This document shows, piece by piece, positions 35,534 to 43,446 of a stretch of 43,446 nt of DNA (positions within the stretch are counted from its first letter, which is position 1; the number at the start of each line of letters is the position of its first letter). The position numbers and the translations under genes are program-made. Source of the stretch: Alcanivoracaceae bacterium (GTDB taxonomy: Bacteria > Pseudomonadota > Gammaproteobacteria > Xanthomonadales > Marinicellaceae); contig JAESTH010000164.1 of NCBI GenBank assembly GCA_016763695.1, forward strand, positions 1-43,446, written 5' to 3'. The notes below the pieces were generated by a model, which ran no database searches, was not told where the DNA came from, and worked only from the letters and a program-made list of their open reading frames with translations.

Positions 35534-37455
35534 GGTTGTATGCCTAAAAATATCTGCTGCTCAATTGTTTTTGCGCTCATGTGATTATTATTATAAATAA
35601 CATCCATAAAATCATCCTGGGCGGTTTCATCTTTACGACTTTTCCAAAAGGTTAACCCCCATCTTTGTGCAATTTTATGTTTACTAACATAACCCGAGTA
35701 AACGGCTTCGGTTGATGCTGCTATTTTCAATGGTTCTTTCCACAAATGCAATGCTAACAGTGTATCACCAATTTTTTTGGAAAATATAATAGACTCAATT
35801 CTACCATCATTTGTGGTTGGGATTATGGCAATATCCACACTTTTTTCATCGCTGCGTAATGCTTGCCAAACATCAGTCCAGGCCTGTGGTTTTCTGCTAT
35901 TGTAGCCGTGTTTTTGTAGGTGGGAGCCGAAACTTTCGATATTTCCATGAAAATGTATTTTAAAAGCCTGTTTTGAGCGATTGAGCCAATCCTGTCGCTC
36001 CTTAAGCGGAGTGGCTAACCACTGTTTTTCGGTTATTTCTGCGACTTCAATTATTTTTTCTTTTTGTATTTGTTGCGAGAAAAAAATTAAAACAAGTAAA
36101 ATCATCACGCCTTGAGTGCTAAAAAACAGGCTGGAAACAGGCCAGCCAAGCAACTGTTTTCTGACCCGCATTCTAAAGGCGATAGCAACCACCGTAGATA
36201 GAAATATGGCAGCAAATACCGAAATCAAGACCACTCCCAGGCTCATTTGCATAAAAAACAACTGAGTAAAAGCAACCATGGAGATAAGAACGGTTGCCAA
36301 GGTATAAGGCCAGGAGCGCATTTTGTGAGGTAATGTTCCTGAGATAAATGCAGCCCAGTATGAAATAACCGCAACAAACCAGGAAAGGTGATGAAAGCCA
36401 AACCATGCATGGCTTTGTTTTGCTGAAAAATAGTGTATAAACACGGATAGAATATAACCGATTACAACAATAAATATCCAGTGCCAAGCGGCCACTTTTC
36501 TTTTGCGTCGAATCAGCCATAAAAGCACAATAATGGCAGGTATGAGTATGGTTAAATCGTGAGTTAATGCCAGTACAAAGAGCATCGCAGGTTTGGTCCA
36601 GTCGGTGTGAAAAGCCAGCATAAATTCATTGATTTGCAGCGACCAGTTGTTGATTGTCTGACTATTTAAAATAACAAATAGAGAGGCGATGCTTAAGGCA
36701 ATAATAAAGGTTGCCATAAAGGCCAGAGAGCCTTTCTCTGGTTTGCGAGGGTCTATTAAACCAGCGGTTATTTTGCCTAAAGTTGGGTGTTCTTGTGACC
36801 AAATTAATGCTCTGCTGAGCAGCCTGTGCGCTCTGGGTAACAAAAATCCATAAAGTATCTGAATGAGCCAATAAAAGAAGGCAATAGTGAGGATTAATAT
36901 GAATAACAGTATTGCCAATTTTCCAGCAACTTTCGCCATTGAGCCCATGGCACTCCCGAATAACATCCCAGGTAATAAATAAAAAGGTGACCACAGGATA
37001 CTTGCCACTGTACTGATGATGAGATATTTTTTTATGGGCATTTTCATCATACCTGCAATAGCAGGAATAATGGGCCGCACTAAACCAACAAATCGGCCAA
37101 CAAAGACGCTGAGTGTTCCCCATTTGCTAAAGAATGTTTGTCCTTGTGCAATAAGTTTTGGAAATTTATAAATAGGCCATATTTTCAGTAGCCTTTGTTT
37201 ATAGTGATAGCCAATCCAGAAGCTAATACCATCACCAGTAAGGGCGCCAAGTGATGCTGAAATCCATGCCACTTTTAAATCAAGTACTCCCAGGCCTATG
37301 AGTGTGCCTAAGCCAACAAGAATTGCAGCTCCAGGTAATAAAATGCCCACCAGTAATAGTGATTCTCCCAGTGCCACCATAAATATCATCAGGCCTGTGG
37401 TTTGTGGGTGAAGTTGTACCCAGTCTAGTATGGTTTGTAACCAGGAGGATTCCAT
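35530..37455 (-). CDS. DedA/VTT - degenerate PAP2 - LssY C-terminal fusion membrane protein
   Basis: The 641-aa protein has three parts. Residues ~1-210 form a DedA/VTT domain ('GDGISFWIGYHY', 'GRFVGLVRPIIPAIAGMMKMP'), probably a lipid scramblase/flippase. Residues ~240-440 are a multi-helix region in the position of a PAP2 phosphatase, but the PAP2 catalytic motifs (KX6RP, PSGH, SRX5HX3D) are not recognisable, so phosphatase activity is doubtful. Residues ~460-640 resemble the LssY C-terminal domain ('WLNRSKQAFKIHFHG', 'HKIAQRWGLTFWKSRKD'). It starts five bases after the hemL stop and overlaps mscS by 4 nt. Membrane lipid remodelling is the likely theme. Confidence 0.85.
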   Translation of the reverse strand: MESSWLQTILDWVQLHPQTTGLMIFMVALGESLLLVGILLPGAAILVGLGTLIGLGVLDLKVAWISASLGALTGDGISFWIGYHYKQRLLKIWPIYKFPKLIAQGQTFFSKWGTLSVFVGRFVGLVRPIIPAIAGMMKMPIKKYLIISTVASILWSPFYLLPGMLFGSAMGSMAKVAGKLAILLFILILTIAFFYWLIQILYGFLLPRAHRLLSRALIWSQEHPTLGKITAGLIDPRKPEKGSLAFMATFIIALSIASLFVILNSQTINNWSLQINEFMLAFHTDWTKPAMLFVLALTHDLTILIPAIIVLLWLIRRKRKVAAWHWIFIVVIGYILSVFIHYFSAKQSHAWFGFHHLSWFVAVISYWAAFISGTLPHKMRSWPYTLATVLISMVAFTQLFFMQMSLGVVLISVFAAIFLSTVVAIAFRMRVRKQLLGWPVSSLFFSTQGVMILLVLIFFSQQIQKEKIIEVAEITEKQWLATPLKERQDWLNRSKQAFKIHFHGNIESFGSHLQKHGYNSRKPQAWTDVWQALRSDEKSVDIAIIPTTNDGRIESIIFSKKIGDTLLALHLWKEPLKIAASTEAVYSGYVSKHKIAQRWGLTFWKSRKDETAQDDFMDVIYNNNHMSAKTIEQQIFLGIQP

Positions 37456-37460
37456 AAAAC

Positions 37461-38744
37461 TTACATACTCAACTCGGAAAAGGCAATAGCTGCTGCTTTT
37501 AAGGTCTTGCTGAGCGTCACTTCATCATGGGTAGAGGAGACAAATCCTGCTTCAAAAGCAGAAGGAGCAAGATAAACCCCATGGTCTAACATGCTGTGGA
37601 AGAATTTTTTAAAATACTCTTCGTTACAGGCTGATAGGTCATCAAAGTTATTGATATTTTCCTGAGCAGTAAAAAACATACCAAACATGCCGCCTACATT
37701 GACGGTGTGAAATGGAATATTGTTGGCTGCTGCAACTTCATTAAGCCCCGTGACTAGGCTGGCTGTTTTGGCACCTAACTCGGTATAAAAGCCTTCTTTT
37801 GCAACAATGTCTAACATGACGGAGCCTGCCGTCATTGCCACAGGATTGCCAGATAATGTCCCTGCTTGATAAACAGGACCTAAAGGTGCAATATATGACA
37901 TGATGTCTTTTCTGCCACCAAAAGCACCAACGGGTAAGCCGCCACCTATTACTTTTCCGAAGGTTGATAAATCGGGAGTGATTCCGTACAATTGCTGTGC
38001 GCCACCCAAAGCCACTCTAAAGCCAGTCATGACCTCATCAAAGATGAGTATGGAGCCATATTTGTCACACAAATCACGCATGCCCTGCAAGTAACCGTTT
38101 ACAGGTAAGATCATATTCATATTACCAGCAATTGGTTCTACAATAATAGCTGCGACATCATCACCATGTTGTTGCATGACTTGATCCAGTGCTTCTAAAT
38201 CATTATATGGAACGGTTAGGGTGAGATCGGCGACTGCTGCCGGTACACCAGGTGAACCAGGGATGCCTAAAGTTAATACGCCACTGCCAGCTTTAACTAA
38301 AAAGGAGTCTGCATGGCCATGATAACAGCCTTCAAATTTTATAATTTTATTGCGGTTGGTAAATCCTCGTGCCAGGCGTATGGCACTCATGGTTGCTTCG
38401 GTACCAGAATTGACCATCCTGACCAGATCCATTGAGGGAATAAGAGTGCACATTTTTTCGGCAACTGTGACCTCCTGTTCTACAGGTGTGCCAAAACTCA
38501 TGCCGTTATCTACGGCTTTATGTACAGCTTTTAATACTTTTTTATTACAGTGTCCTGCAATCATTGGTCCCCAAGAGCCAATATAATCTATGTACTCTTT
38601 ATCATCGACATCATATATATACGGGCCAGAGGCCTTTTTGATAAATAAAGGTTCGCCACCAACGCCTTTAAAGGCGCGAACTGGAGAATTGACTCCACCT
38701 GGAATGAATTTTTGTGCTTTATCAAATAAGTCGTGATTATTCAT
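37461..38744 (-). CDS. hemL: Glutamate-1-semialdehyde 2,1-aminomutase
   Basis: HemL converts glutamate-1-semialdehyde to 5-aminolevulinate for haem synthesis, with PLP. The 427-aa form starting [25 protein letters not shown] matches the E. coli length; the ORF-track start at 38813 adds a hydrophobic extension absent from homologues (ATG 38756 is the other option). Motifs include '[18 protein letters not shown]', '[15 protein letters not shown]', '[12 protein letters not shown]' and '[17 protein letters not shown]' with the PLP lysine. It leads the operon with the DedA-LssY and mscS genes and is divergent from purU. Confidence 0.96.
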   Translation of the reverse strand: MNNHDLFDKAQKFIPGGVNSPVRAFKGVGGEPLFIKKASGPYIYDVDDKEYIDYIGSWGPMIAGHCNKKVLKAVHKAVDNGMSFGTPVEQEVTVAEKMCTLIPSMDLVRMVNSGTEATMSAIRLARGFTNRNKIIKFEGCYHGHADSFLVKAGSGVLTLGIPGSPGVPAAVADLTLTVPYNDLEALDQVMQQHGDDVAAIIVEPIAGNMNMILPVNGYLQGMRDLCDKYGSILIFDEVMTGFRVALGGAQQLYGITPDLSTFGKVIGGGLPVGAFGGRKDIMSYIAPLGPVYQAGTLSGNPVAMTAGSVMLDIVAKEGFYTELGAKTASLVTGLNEVAAANNIPFHTVNVGGMFGMFFTAQENINNFDDLSACNEEYFKKFFHSMLDHGVYLAPSAFEAGFVSSTHDEVTLSKTLKAAAIAFSELSM

Positions 38745-38918
38745 ATAGATTTTCATGTTTAAGAATAGTGATATTATAAATGTAATTGCTGAGTTTAGTA
38801 AAAATATAAACATTTATATTAAATAATAATCGTAATTTAACTTACAAGCGACATTGCTATGAAATACATGAGTCAGCAACTATAATGCTTGATTATTGTT
38901 TATGCAACGATCATTAAA

Positions 38919-39779
38919 ATGGGAAATACTAAAATCAAGAAAACACAAAATACAGTGCGTATATTGATAGATTGTGAAGATGCCAAAGGTCTGATTTATA
39001 AGGTTTCGAAAATATTTTTTGAAAGAGATCTGAATATTGACAGTAATCAGGAGTTTGTGGAAAAGGACTGTGGTCGGTTTTTTATGCGCACTGTGGTCAG
39101 TGGTGATTTTAGTGGAGATGAGTTAGAGCAGTCTTTGTTGGCGGTTATTCCCGCTACCGCTCATCTACAGGTGATTATTGCAAAAAAGAGAAAAATTGTG
39201 TTGCTGGTAACCAAGGAATCACATGCATTGGGGGATATTTTGATTCGCCATGCTGCTGGTGAGTTTGATGCAGATATTCAGGCAGTTATAGGTAATCATA
39301 AAAATTTACAGCAATTGGTTGAGCGTTTCGACATTCCTTTTCATCATGTCTCAGCACAGAACCTAACGCGCCAAAAGCACGAAAAAAAAGTGATGAAGGT
39401 CATCAATGAGTATCAATTTGATTATATTGTTTTGGCGAAGTATATGCGTATACTTACTGCTGATTTTGTTGATAGTTACCCTCAGCAAATTATTAATATT
39501 CACCATTCATTTCTGCCTGCTTTTATTGGAGCCAATCCTTACAAACAGGCCTTTGATCGTGGTGTGAAAATCATTGGTGCTACTGCACACTTTGTCACCA
39601 GCGATTTGGATGAAGGGCCGATCATAGCACAAAACATTATTCCTGTTAATCATCGTTTCGATTGGCGGGACATGCAAAAAGCAGGCAGAGATGTAGAAAA
39701 GTCAGTGTTATCTCGTGCCCTGGCTTTAGTGCTAAACGACAGAGTCTTTATTCACGGTAATAAGACCATCGTTTTTTAA
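38919..39779 (+). CDS. purU: Formyltetrahydrofolate deformylase
   Basis: PurU hydrolyses 10-formyl-THF to THF and formate, balancing one-carbon pools. It has an N-terminal ACT domain (~residues 12-85: 'DAKGLIYKVSKIFFERDLNIDSNQEF', 'CGRFFMRT') and a C-terminal formyltransferase-fold domain with 'NIHHSFLPAFIGANPY' (catalytic His) and 'VTSDLDEGPIIAQ' (catalytic Asp). ATG 38919 gives 286 aa, near the usual ~280; the ORF-track start at 38889 is a TTG. A TATAAT hexamer (38881-38886) precedes it. Its substrate is made by FolD. Confidence 0.94.
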   Translation: MGNTKIKKTQNTVRILIDCEDAKGLIYKVSKIFFERDLNIDSNQEFVEKDCGRFFMRTVVSGDFSGDELEQSLLAVIPATAHLQVIIAKKRKIVLLVTKESHALGDILIRHAAGEFDADIQAVIGNHKNLQQLVERFDIPFHHVSAQNLTRQKHEKKVMKVINEYQFDYIVLAKYMRILTADFVDSYPQQIINIHHSFLPAFIGANPYKQAFDRGVKIIGATAHFVTSDLDEGPIIAQNIIPVNHRFDWRDMQKAGRDVEKSVLSRALALVLNDRVFIHGNKTIVF

Positions 39780-39804
39780 TTAGTACTTAATTGAGCACTA
39801 ATTA
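39777..39804. terminator. Bidirectional terminator containing both stop codons
   Basis: The arms taattagtact (39777-39787) and agcactaatta (39794-39804) pair with one mismatch around a 6-nt loop, followed by T-rich DNA on the plus strand. The purU stop codon lies in the left arm and the kinase stop codon in the right arm, giving a very compact convergent terminator. Confidence 0.55.
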
Positions 39805-41757
39805 TATTTTATTCTTTAAACTCGACGCCAGTCTATCGGTAAACTGCATCACGGCATCAGAGGCCTGATCGGTGGCATTGAGTGAAGTGTAATTTATTTT
39901 CGTTCCAAAACCGTTGCCTATGCTGTCACCAGTTTTGATGTCATAAGTGTCAACATCCAGTTGTGCGCTGATGAGTTCACTATATCGTCCTGCATATTGC
40001 AACTCTTGAGAACCAATGTAATTAACATTGGCAATAACCATGACTTGACCGCCATTTTTTTCAATTAACCGCTTTAGTTCGGCCAGATCTAGGCCATTAT
40101 TCATGAGTTGGCGCATACCTGGGATAAACTGTTCGTTCATGACTTTTATGCCCTGTTGTTTTAATTCGCCTTCAATAATTTTTTCAACAGGGTTGGCAAT
40201 GGCTGGGTCGCCAAAGGCAATAACCACCACACCTTTATTTAATGCGACAGGTGGAGGTATAACTATTAGAGGTTCTTTTTTGATGCTTTGAGCGATAATT
40301 TGGCTTGACCCAGTTGCAATAGTTGGCAGCTGGTTTTTACTCTCAGCGATATGTGTGTTTTCTATAACCGTATTATCGGCAATGGTATTTTGATCAGCCT
40401 GTTCTGGGAGCTCAATGTTGCTAGATGAAGTGGAAGGGATGCCTGTAGCTGTTTGCTCTGGCTGCATTTGACCCGTTTCTGTAGAATCGGCGGTAGATTT
40501 GCTTGTGCCTGTATTTGTGTCATTGTTGTCTAAAGACGCTAACAATTCATCTGGCTTTTCTGTTTTACTGTTTTTTTCATTTGCTATTAAACTAGGTTCA
40601 TCGGCATTTGTGTCATTGTTTTGTTCTTTAGTTTCAATAAGGGTAGAATCACCGACACCACCAGCCTGCATAGCATTACCATCTGCAATGGTGCTGATTT
40701 GTTTGTCTCCACCACTTTTTGGAATTGGCAAATAGCCATTATAATATCCAAAAGCTGCGGCTCCTATAACCGCGAATAGGGTGGCTGCAACCAGCCATTT
40801 TTTATCCCCTTTCGGTTTTTGTTGTACCATTAAATTATTTGCAGTAACAGCAGCGGCACTGGGTAAGGTAATTTGTTCGGAAATTTTGGGTTGAACGACT
40901 GTGACTTTAACCGTTTTGGCATTGTCCTTGATTGTTGCTATGTTTTCATTTTCTACCACACTACCCAAATCTTTGATGATATCATTGCATGTCTGATATC
41001 TTTCATCAGGTGATTTCGCAATCATTTTGTTTAAAATATAGGATGTTTTTTTATCAACTTTTTTGTTAAGTTCACGAATATCAGGTATTTTTGACTGCAC
41101 CACTTCCAGCATTAGGCCTAAGGGGCTATCATTTTCGAAAGGAACTTTACCTGCAAGCATTTCATAAAAGACGATGCCTAGTGAAAAAATATCGGAACGC
41201 TGATCGACTTCTTTACCGATACAGACTTCAGGTGAGAGGTAGCCAGGAGTGCCAACAAACTCTCCTGTATTGGTTAGTTTGTCGCCATATTCTCTGGTTC
41301 TGGCAATCCCAAAATCAACTATTTTCAAGGTGCCATCGGTACTTAACATGATGTTTGCAGGTTTAATATCCCTATGCACCAAATCAATTTTATGAGCAGC
41401 AGCTAAACCCAAACAGGCTTGTTTGAGAATATTTTTTGCGTGTTTGACAGACAGTGAGTTGCCACCTTTGAGGATATCATCCAGTGATTGTCCTTCTATA
41501 TATTCCATAGCGAAGAAGGGTTGCCCCTGTTCTTTACCAATATAATAGATCTGGATAACATTTGGATCGTTGAGTGCTGCGGTTGCTTTGGCTTCCCGGG
41601 TAAAGCGCTCGACCAGATCTTCGTCATTCAATAAATGTTCACCCAGTGCTTTAATGGCAACTTTTCGGTTTAAAGAAGGTTCCCAACCTTGGTAGACCAC
41701 TCCCATACCACCGCGTCCCAGTTCTGCTGTGACTTCATAATGTCCAAATTTTTTCAT
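39802..41757 (-). CDS. Membrane-anchored Ser/Thr protein kinase with novel extracytoplasmic domain
   Basis: The 651-aa protein has a full Hanks-type kinase domain: glycine loop ELGRGGMGVVYQG, VAIK lysine, VHRDIKPAN (catalytic loop, ~residue 128), IVDFGIAR, GTPGYLSPE and 'QRSDIFSLGIVFYEMLAGKVPF'. One membrane helix (~322-340, 'KKWLVAATLFAVIGAAAFGYY') is followed by an Asn/Thr/Ser-rich linker and a ~140-residue C-terminal domain ('VVVIAFGDPAIANPVEKIIEGEL' onward) that looks like an alpha/beta CsgG/TolB-N-like periplasmic domain. ATG 41757 is chosen because AAGGTGAG just upstream is a good ribosome site; the ORF-track GTG at 41766 lies inside that site. No PASTA repeats are present. Confidence 0.87.
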   Translation of the reverse strand: MKKFGHYEVTAELGRGGMGVVYQGWEPSLNRKVAIKALGEHLLNDEDLVERFTREAKATAALNDPNVIQIYYIGKEQGQPFFAMEYIEGQSLDDILKGGNSLSVKHAKNILKQACLGLAAAHKIDLVHRDIKPANIMLSTDGTLKIVDFGIARTREYGDKLTNTGEFVGTPGYLSPEVCIGKEVDQRSDIFSLGIVFYEMLAGKVPFENDSPLGLMLEVVQSKIPDIRELNKKVDKKTSYILNKMIAKSPDERYQTCNDIIKDLGSVVENENIATIKDNAKTVKVTVVQPKISEQITLPSAAAVTANNLMVQQKPKGDKKWLVAATLFAVIGAAAFGYYNGYLPIPKSGGDKQISTIADGNAMQAGGVGDSTLIETKEQNNDTNADEPSLIANEKNSKTEKPDELLASLDNNDTNTGTSKSTADSTETGQMQPEQTATGIPSTSSSNIELPEQADQNTIADNTVIENTHIAESKNQLPTIATGSSQIIAQSIKKEPLIVIPPPVALNKGVVVIAFGDPAIANPVEKIIEGELKQQGIKVMNEQFIPGMRQLMNNGLDLAELKRLIEKNGGQVMVIANVNYIGSQELQYAGRYSELISAQLDVDTYDIKTGDSIGNGFGTKINYTSLNATDQASDAVMQFTDRLASSLKNKI

Positions 41758-41776
41758 AATACTCACCTTAATTAAT

Positions 41777-41803
41777 GCTGTTTAAAAAATCATGTTAAAC
41801 AGC
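41777..41803 (-). promoter_or_regulatory. Hairpin in the kinase 5' leader
   Basis: Perfect 9-bp arms gctgtttaa/ttaaacagc with a 9-nt loop lie ~20 bp upstream of the kinase ATG. It may be an operator or a leader-RNA hairpin near the ribosome site. Confidence 0.45.
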
Positions 41804-41987
41804 AACACCTTTTTTATACAATTTCGAGCGTTCATCATAACCAATAACTTTTGAACCTTAACTTAATAAAGTTATTTTTAAAATGTGAAATGTATCACGT
41901 TTACCATTTTACCACGGTTAAAAGCCATTTTTTCTAATAAAACGACAAATTGTGGGTTGATTTATAAATATTTGTTTTTTTATCTTT

Positions 41988-42020
41988 TATAATGTAGGCT
42001 TGAGGTCAATAGTAATGACC
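41988..42020 (+). promoter_or_regulatory. folE2 promoter -10 and adjacent dyad
   Basis: TATAAT (41988-41993) precedes a dyad GGTCA-atagtaa-TGACC (42004-42020), which would cover the transcription start. No clear -35. The dyad does not look like a classical gammaproteobacterial Zur box. Confidence 0.4.
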
Positions 42021-42054
42021 ATATATTTGTATATATTTCTCAGGAATTACACCT

Positions 42055-42978
42055 TTGTTAGATAAAACACGTCAAAATTTCTGCACTCTTCCAGATGTTG
42101 CTGCAGATGTAAAAGCTAAAGTTGCAGGTACCTTACAATGGGTTGGTATGTCAGAAATCGAAATGCCTTTGTGTATTAATGCTGATACTGACATGCCGCC
42201 AACAATTGCCAGAGTTCGGGCTGAAGTCAGTTTAGATGATAAAAGTTTACGTGGTATTCATATGTCCAGATTATATTTGGCATGTGATGAGGTATTCAGT
42301 CATGAATCGATTGATTTTACCACTCTGTCACGTTTGACCCAGGCTTTTCTGGATAGTCACAAAGGCATAAGCAATAATGCCTTGATAGAGGTGGATTTCG
42401 ATGCCTTGATCAGGCGAAAGGCACTGGTTAGTGATAATTCTGGCTGGCGCAGTTATCCTGTGACCTTGCTAATGGTAAGAGAAGCGGATCAAATCAAGCA
42501 CATTGAGTTGGACTTTAGTGTTACATATTCTAGCACTTGTCCCTGTTCTGCAGCGTTAGCCAGAAGTTTAATACAACAAAATTTCAAGCAATCTTTTTCA
42601 GAGGATGATTTGGATTTTGACAAAATAATGGAATGGATTGGTAGTGAGCAAGGTATCAATGCAACGCCGCATGCGCAACGTTCTACAGCGCATATTCGGA
42701 CCATTCTGAAAACAGATTGTACTCAGGTGCCTTTAATCAAGTATATTGATATTGTTGAGAAAACTTTACAAACGGTGGTGCAAACTGCCGTTAAACGAGA
42801 GGATGAGCGTGAGTTTGCCAGATTAAATGGTCAGAATTTGTTGTTTTGTGAAGATGCAGCCAGAAGGATCAAACATGTGCTTGAACAACAAGATAACATT
42901 GACGGGTTTTGGTTAAGGGTTCACCACCACGAAAGCCTGCATCCTCATGATGCAACAGCAGAAGCAAGTAGTGACTGA
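42055..42978 (+). CDS. folE2: GTP cyclohydrolase FolE2 (type IB)
   Basis: FolE2 converts GTP to 7,8-dihydroneopterin triphosphate, the first step of folate synthesis. The 307-aa protein has the FolE2 patterns TLPDVAADVK, 'LQWVGMSEIEMPL', 'RGIHMSRLYL', the metal-site motif 'YSSTCPCSAALARS', and 'TPHAQRSTAHI'. Translation starts at TTG 42055, because there is no upstream in-frame ATG and the first internal ATG (42148) would remove conserved sequence; CAGGA lies ~9 nt before it. Its stop overlaps the start of a GNAT gene. Together with FolD and PurU it makes folate metabolism a theme of the window. Confidence 0.93.
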   Translation: MLDKTRQNFCTLPDVAADVKAKVAGTLQWVGMSEIEMPLCINADTDMPPTIARVRAEVSLDDKSLRGIHMSRLYLACDEVFSHESIDFTTLSRLTQAFLDSHKGISNNALIEVDFDALIRRKALVSDNSGWRSYPVTLLMVREADQIKHIELDFSVTYSSTCPCSAALARSLIQQNFKQSFSEDDLDFDKIMEWIGSEQGINATPHAQRSTAHIRTILKTDCTQVPLIKYIDIVEKTLQTVVQTAVKREDEREFARLNGQNLLFCEDAARRIKHVLEQQDNIDGFWLRVHHHESLHPHDATAEASSD

Positions 42979-43446
42979 AATATTAATTGAACAAGTAATT
43001 TTGGAAGTGGTGATTGATACCAGGCATCAAGTATTGCGTGCGGGTCAACCACGTTCCAGTTGTTATTATCCTGAGGATGCCTATAAACACACGGTGCATT
43101 TTGCTGTAAAATTTAATAATCAGGTTATAGGTTGTGCTTCCGTCTATAAAGAGTCACATCCTGATTTTTGCTTAAGGCAGTCCTGGAGAGTTCGGGGTAT
43201 GGCTGTGTTGAGTGTTTTTCAGGGACAAAATATTGGTTCGCAATTATTGGATACTTGTATTAATCATGCCATAAAAAATAAGGGTGATATTATTTGGTGT
43301 AATGCACGACTAAATGCCGTTAAGTTTTATAAACGGGCGGGTTTTAAAATAATAGGTGATGAGTTTGATATCCCTGATATAGGCCCGCACTTTTTATTGG
43401 CCAAAAATTTGGGTATTCATCATTCGCAATTTAAACTATTGAAAAT
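42950..43446 (+). CDS. GNAT-family N-acetyltransferase (3' partial)
   Basis: This frame is absent from the ORF track because it runs off the right edge without a stop. It starts at ATG 42950 (overlapping folE2 by 29 nt) or GTG 42971 (8-nt overlap). The sequence shows the GNAT core: a beta strand 'NQVIGCASVYKE', the acetyl-CoA loop region 'WRVRGMAVLSVFQGQNIGSQLLDTC' and 'NARLNAVKFYKRAGFKIIGDEF', the typical C-terminal motif. The loop Q/RxxGxG/A appears as QGQNIGS. The substrate is unknown. The overlap shows co-translation with folE2. Confidence 0.85.
   Translation, partial: MQQQKQVVTEILIEQVILEVVIDTRHQVLRAGQPRSSCYYPEDAYKHTVHFAVKFNNQVIGCASVYKESHPDFCLRQSWRVRGMAVLSVFQGQNIGSQLLDTCINHAIKNKGDIIWCNARLNAVKFYKRAGFKIIGDEFDIPDIGPHFLLAKNLGIHHSQFKLLK

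Noticed and set aside
38745-38813. Hydrophobic N-terminal extension of HemL
   Set aside because: HemL is cytosolic and starts just before LF[16 protein letters not shown]; the extension is upstream read-through.
41806-41815. T-run after the kinase leader hairpin as a plus-strand terminator
   Set aside because: No plus-strand gene ends there; the hairpin more likely acts in the minus-strand leader.
1-43446. tRNA, rRNA or other structural RNA genes
   Set aside because: No cloverleaf with a GTTCRA-type T-loop or rRNA segment was recognised by eye in the intergenic regions.

Overview
The window looks like an AT-rich chromosomal stretch from a gammaproteobacterium. The housekeeping genes (putA, folD, prpB/prpC/prpF, rnr, gstA, pepQ, hemL, purU, folE2, a ygfF-like SDR, and DedA/LssY next to MscS) have gammaproteobacterial character. 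Two Hanks-type kinases and a secreted SGNH hydrolase ending in an 'IF-x-x-GFE' motif hint at a Marinicella/Lysobacterales-like marine lineage. That taxonomic guess is weak and rests on recall of protein styles only.

Region 1 (1-13.2 kb) is an accessory island. It starts with the 3' part of putA. A convergent two-gene operon follows: a polytopic KAP/YobI-like P-loop ATPase of 1122 aa and an overlapping 902-aa partner of unknown family. Next come a truncated transposase remnant joined directly to a decayed second copy of the putA 3' end, and then a 1389-aa protein with a TIR-like/DUF4062-like N-terminus, an nSTAND1 ATPase, ankyrin repeats and an unclassified C-terminus. Copies of one 28-bp palindrome lie at both ends of the block. 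The best candidates for an undescribed (probably anti-phage or conflict) system are the ATPase/902-aa pair and the STAND-ankyrin protein.

Region 2 (13.2-24.1 kb) holds a translationally coupled membrane Ser/Thr kinase and outer-membrane porin, a DUF1244 protein divergent from folD, and a broken methylcitrate-cycle cluster. In that cluster prpB and prpC are on the plus strand, while prpF sits behind a TIMP/NTR-like secreted protein on the minus strand, with no acnD in view. RNase R follows.

Region 3 (24.1-32.8 kb) begins with a small intergenic region carrying three DnaA-box matches. It continues with gstA divergent from an HxlR-regulator/flavin-reductase/cupin cluster, a DUF4442/SGNH-hydrolase operon, pepQ with a PLP decarboxylase, and a wHTH-MNT/HEPN toxin-antitoxin pair. 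The HEPN toxin has an in-frame stop, and the pair is preceded by two tandem palindromic operators. A ygfF-like SDR closes the region.

Region 4 (32.8-43.4 kb) is mostly core: an acyl-CoA ligase; the tight operon hemL, DedA-PAP2-LssY fusion, mscS; purU convergent with a second Ser/Thr kinase across a terminator stem that contains both stop codons; then folE2 and a GNAT acetyltransferase cut by the window end.

FolD, PurU and FolE2 cover folate/one-carbon metabolism, the Prp enzymes cover propionate catabolism, and PutA covers proline catabolism. No rRNA, tRNA or CRISPR array was seen. All assignments come from reading translations by eye; no database search was run.
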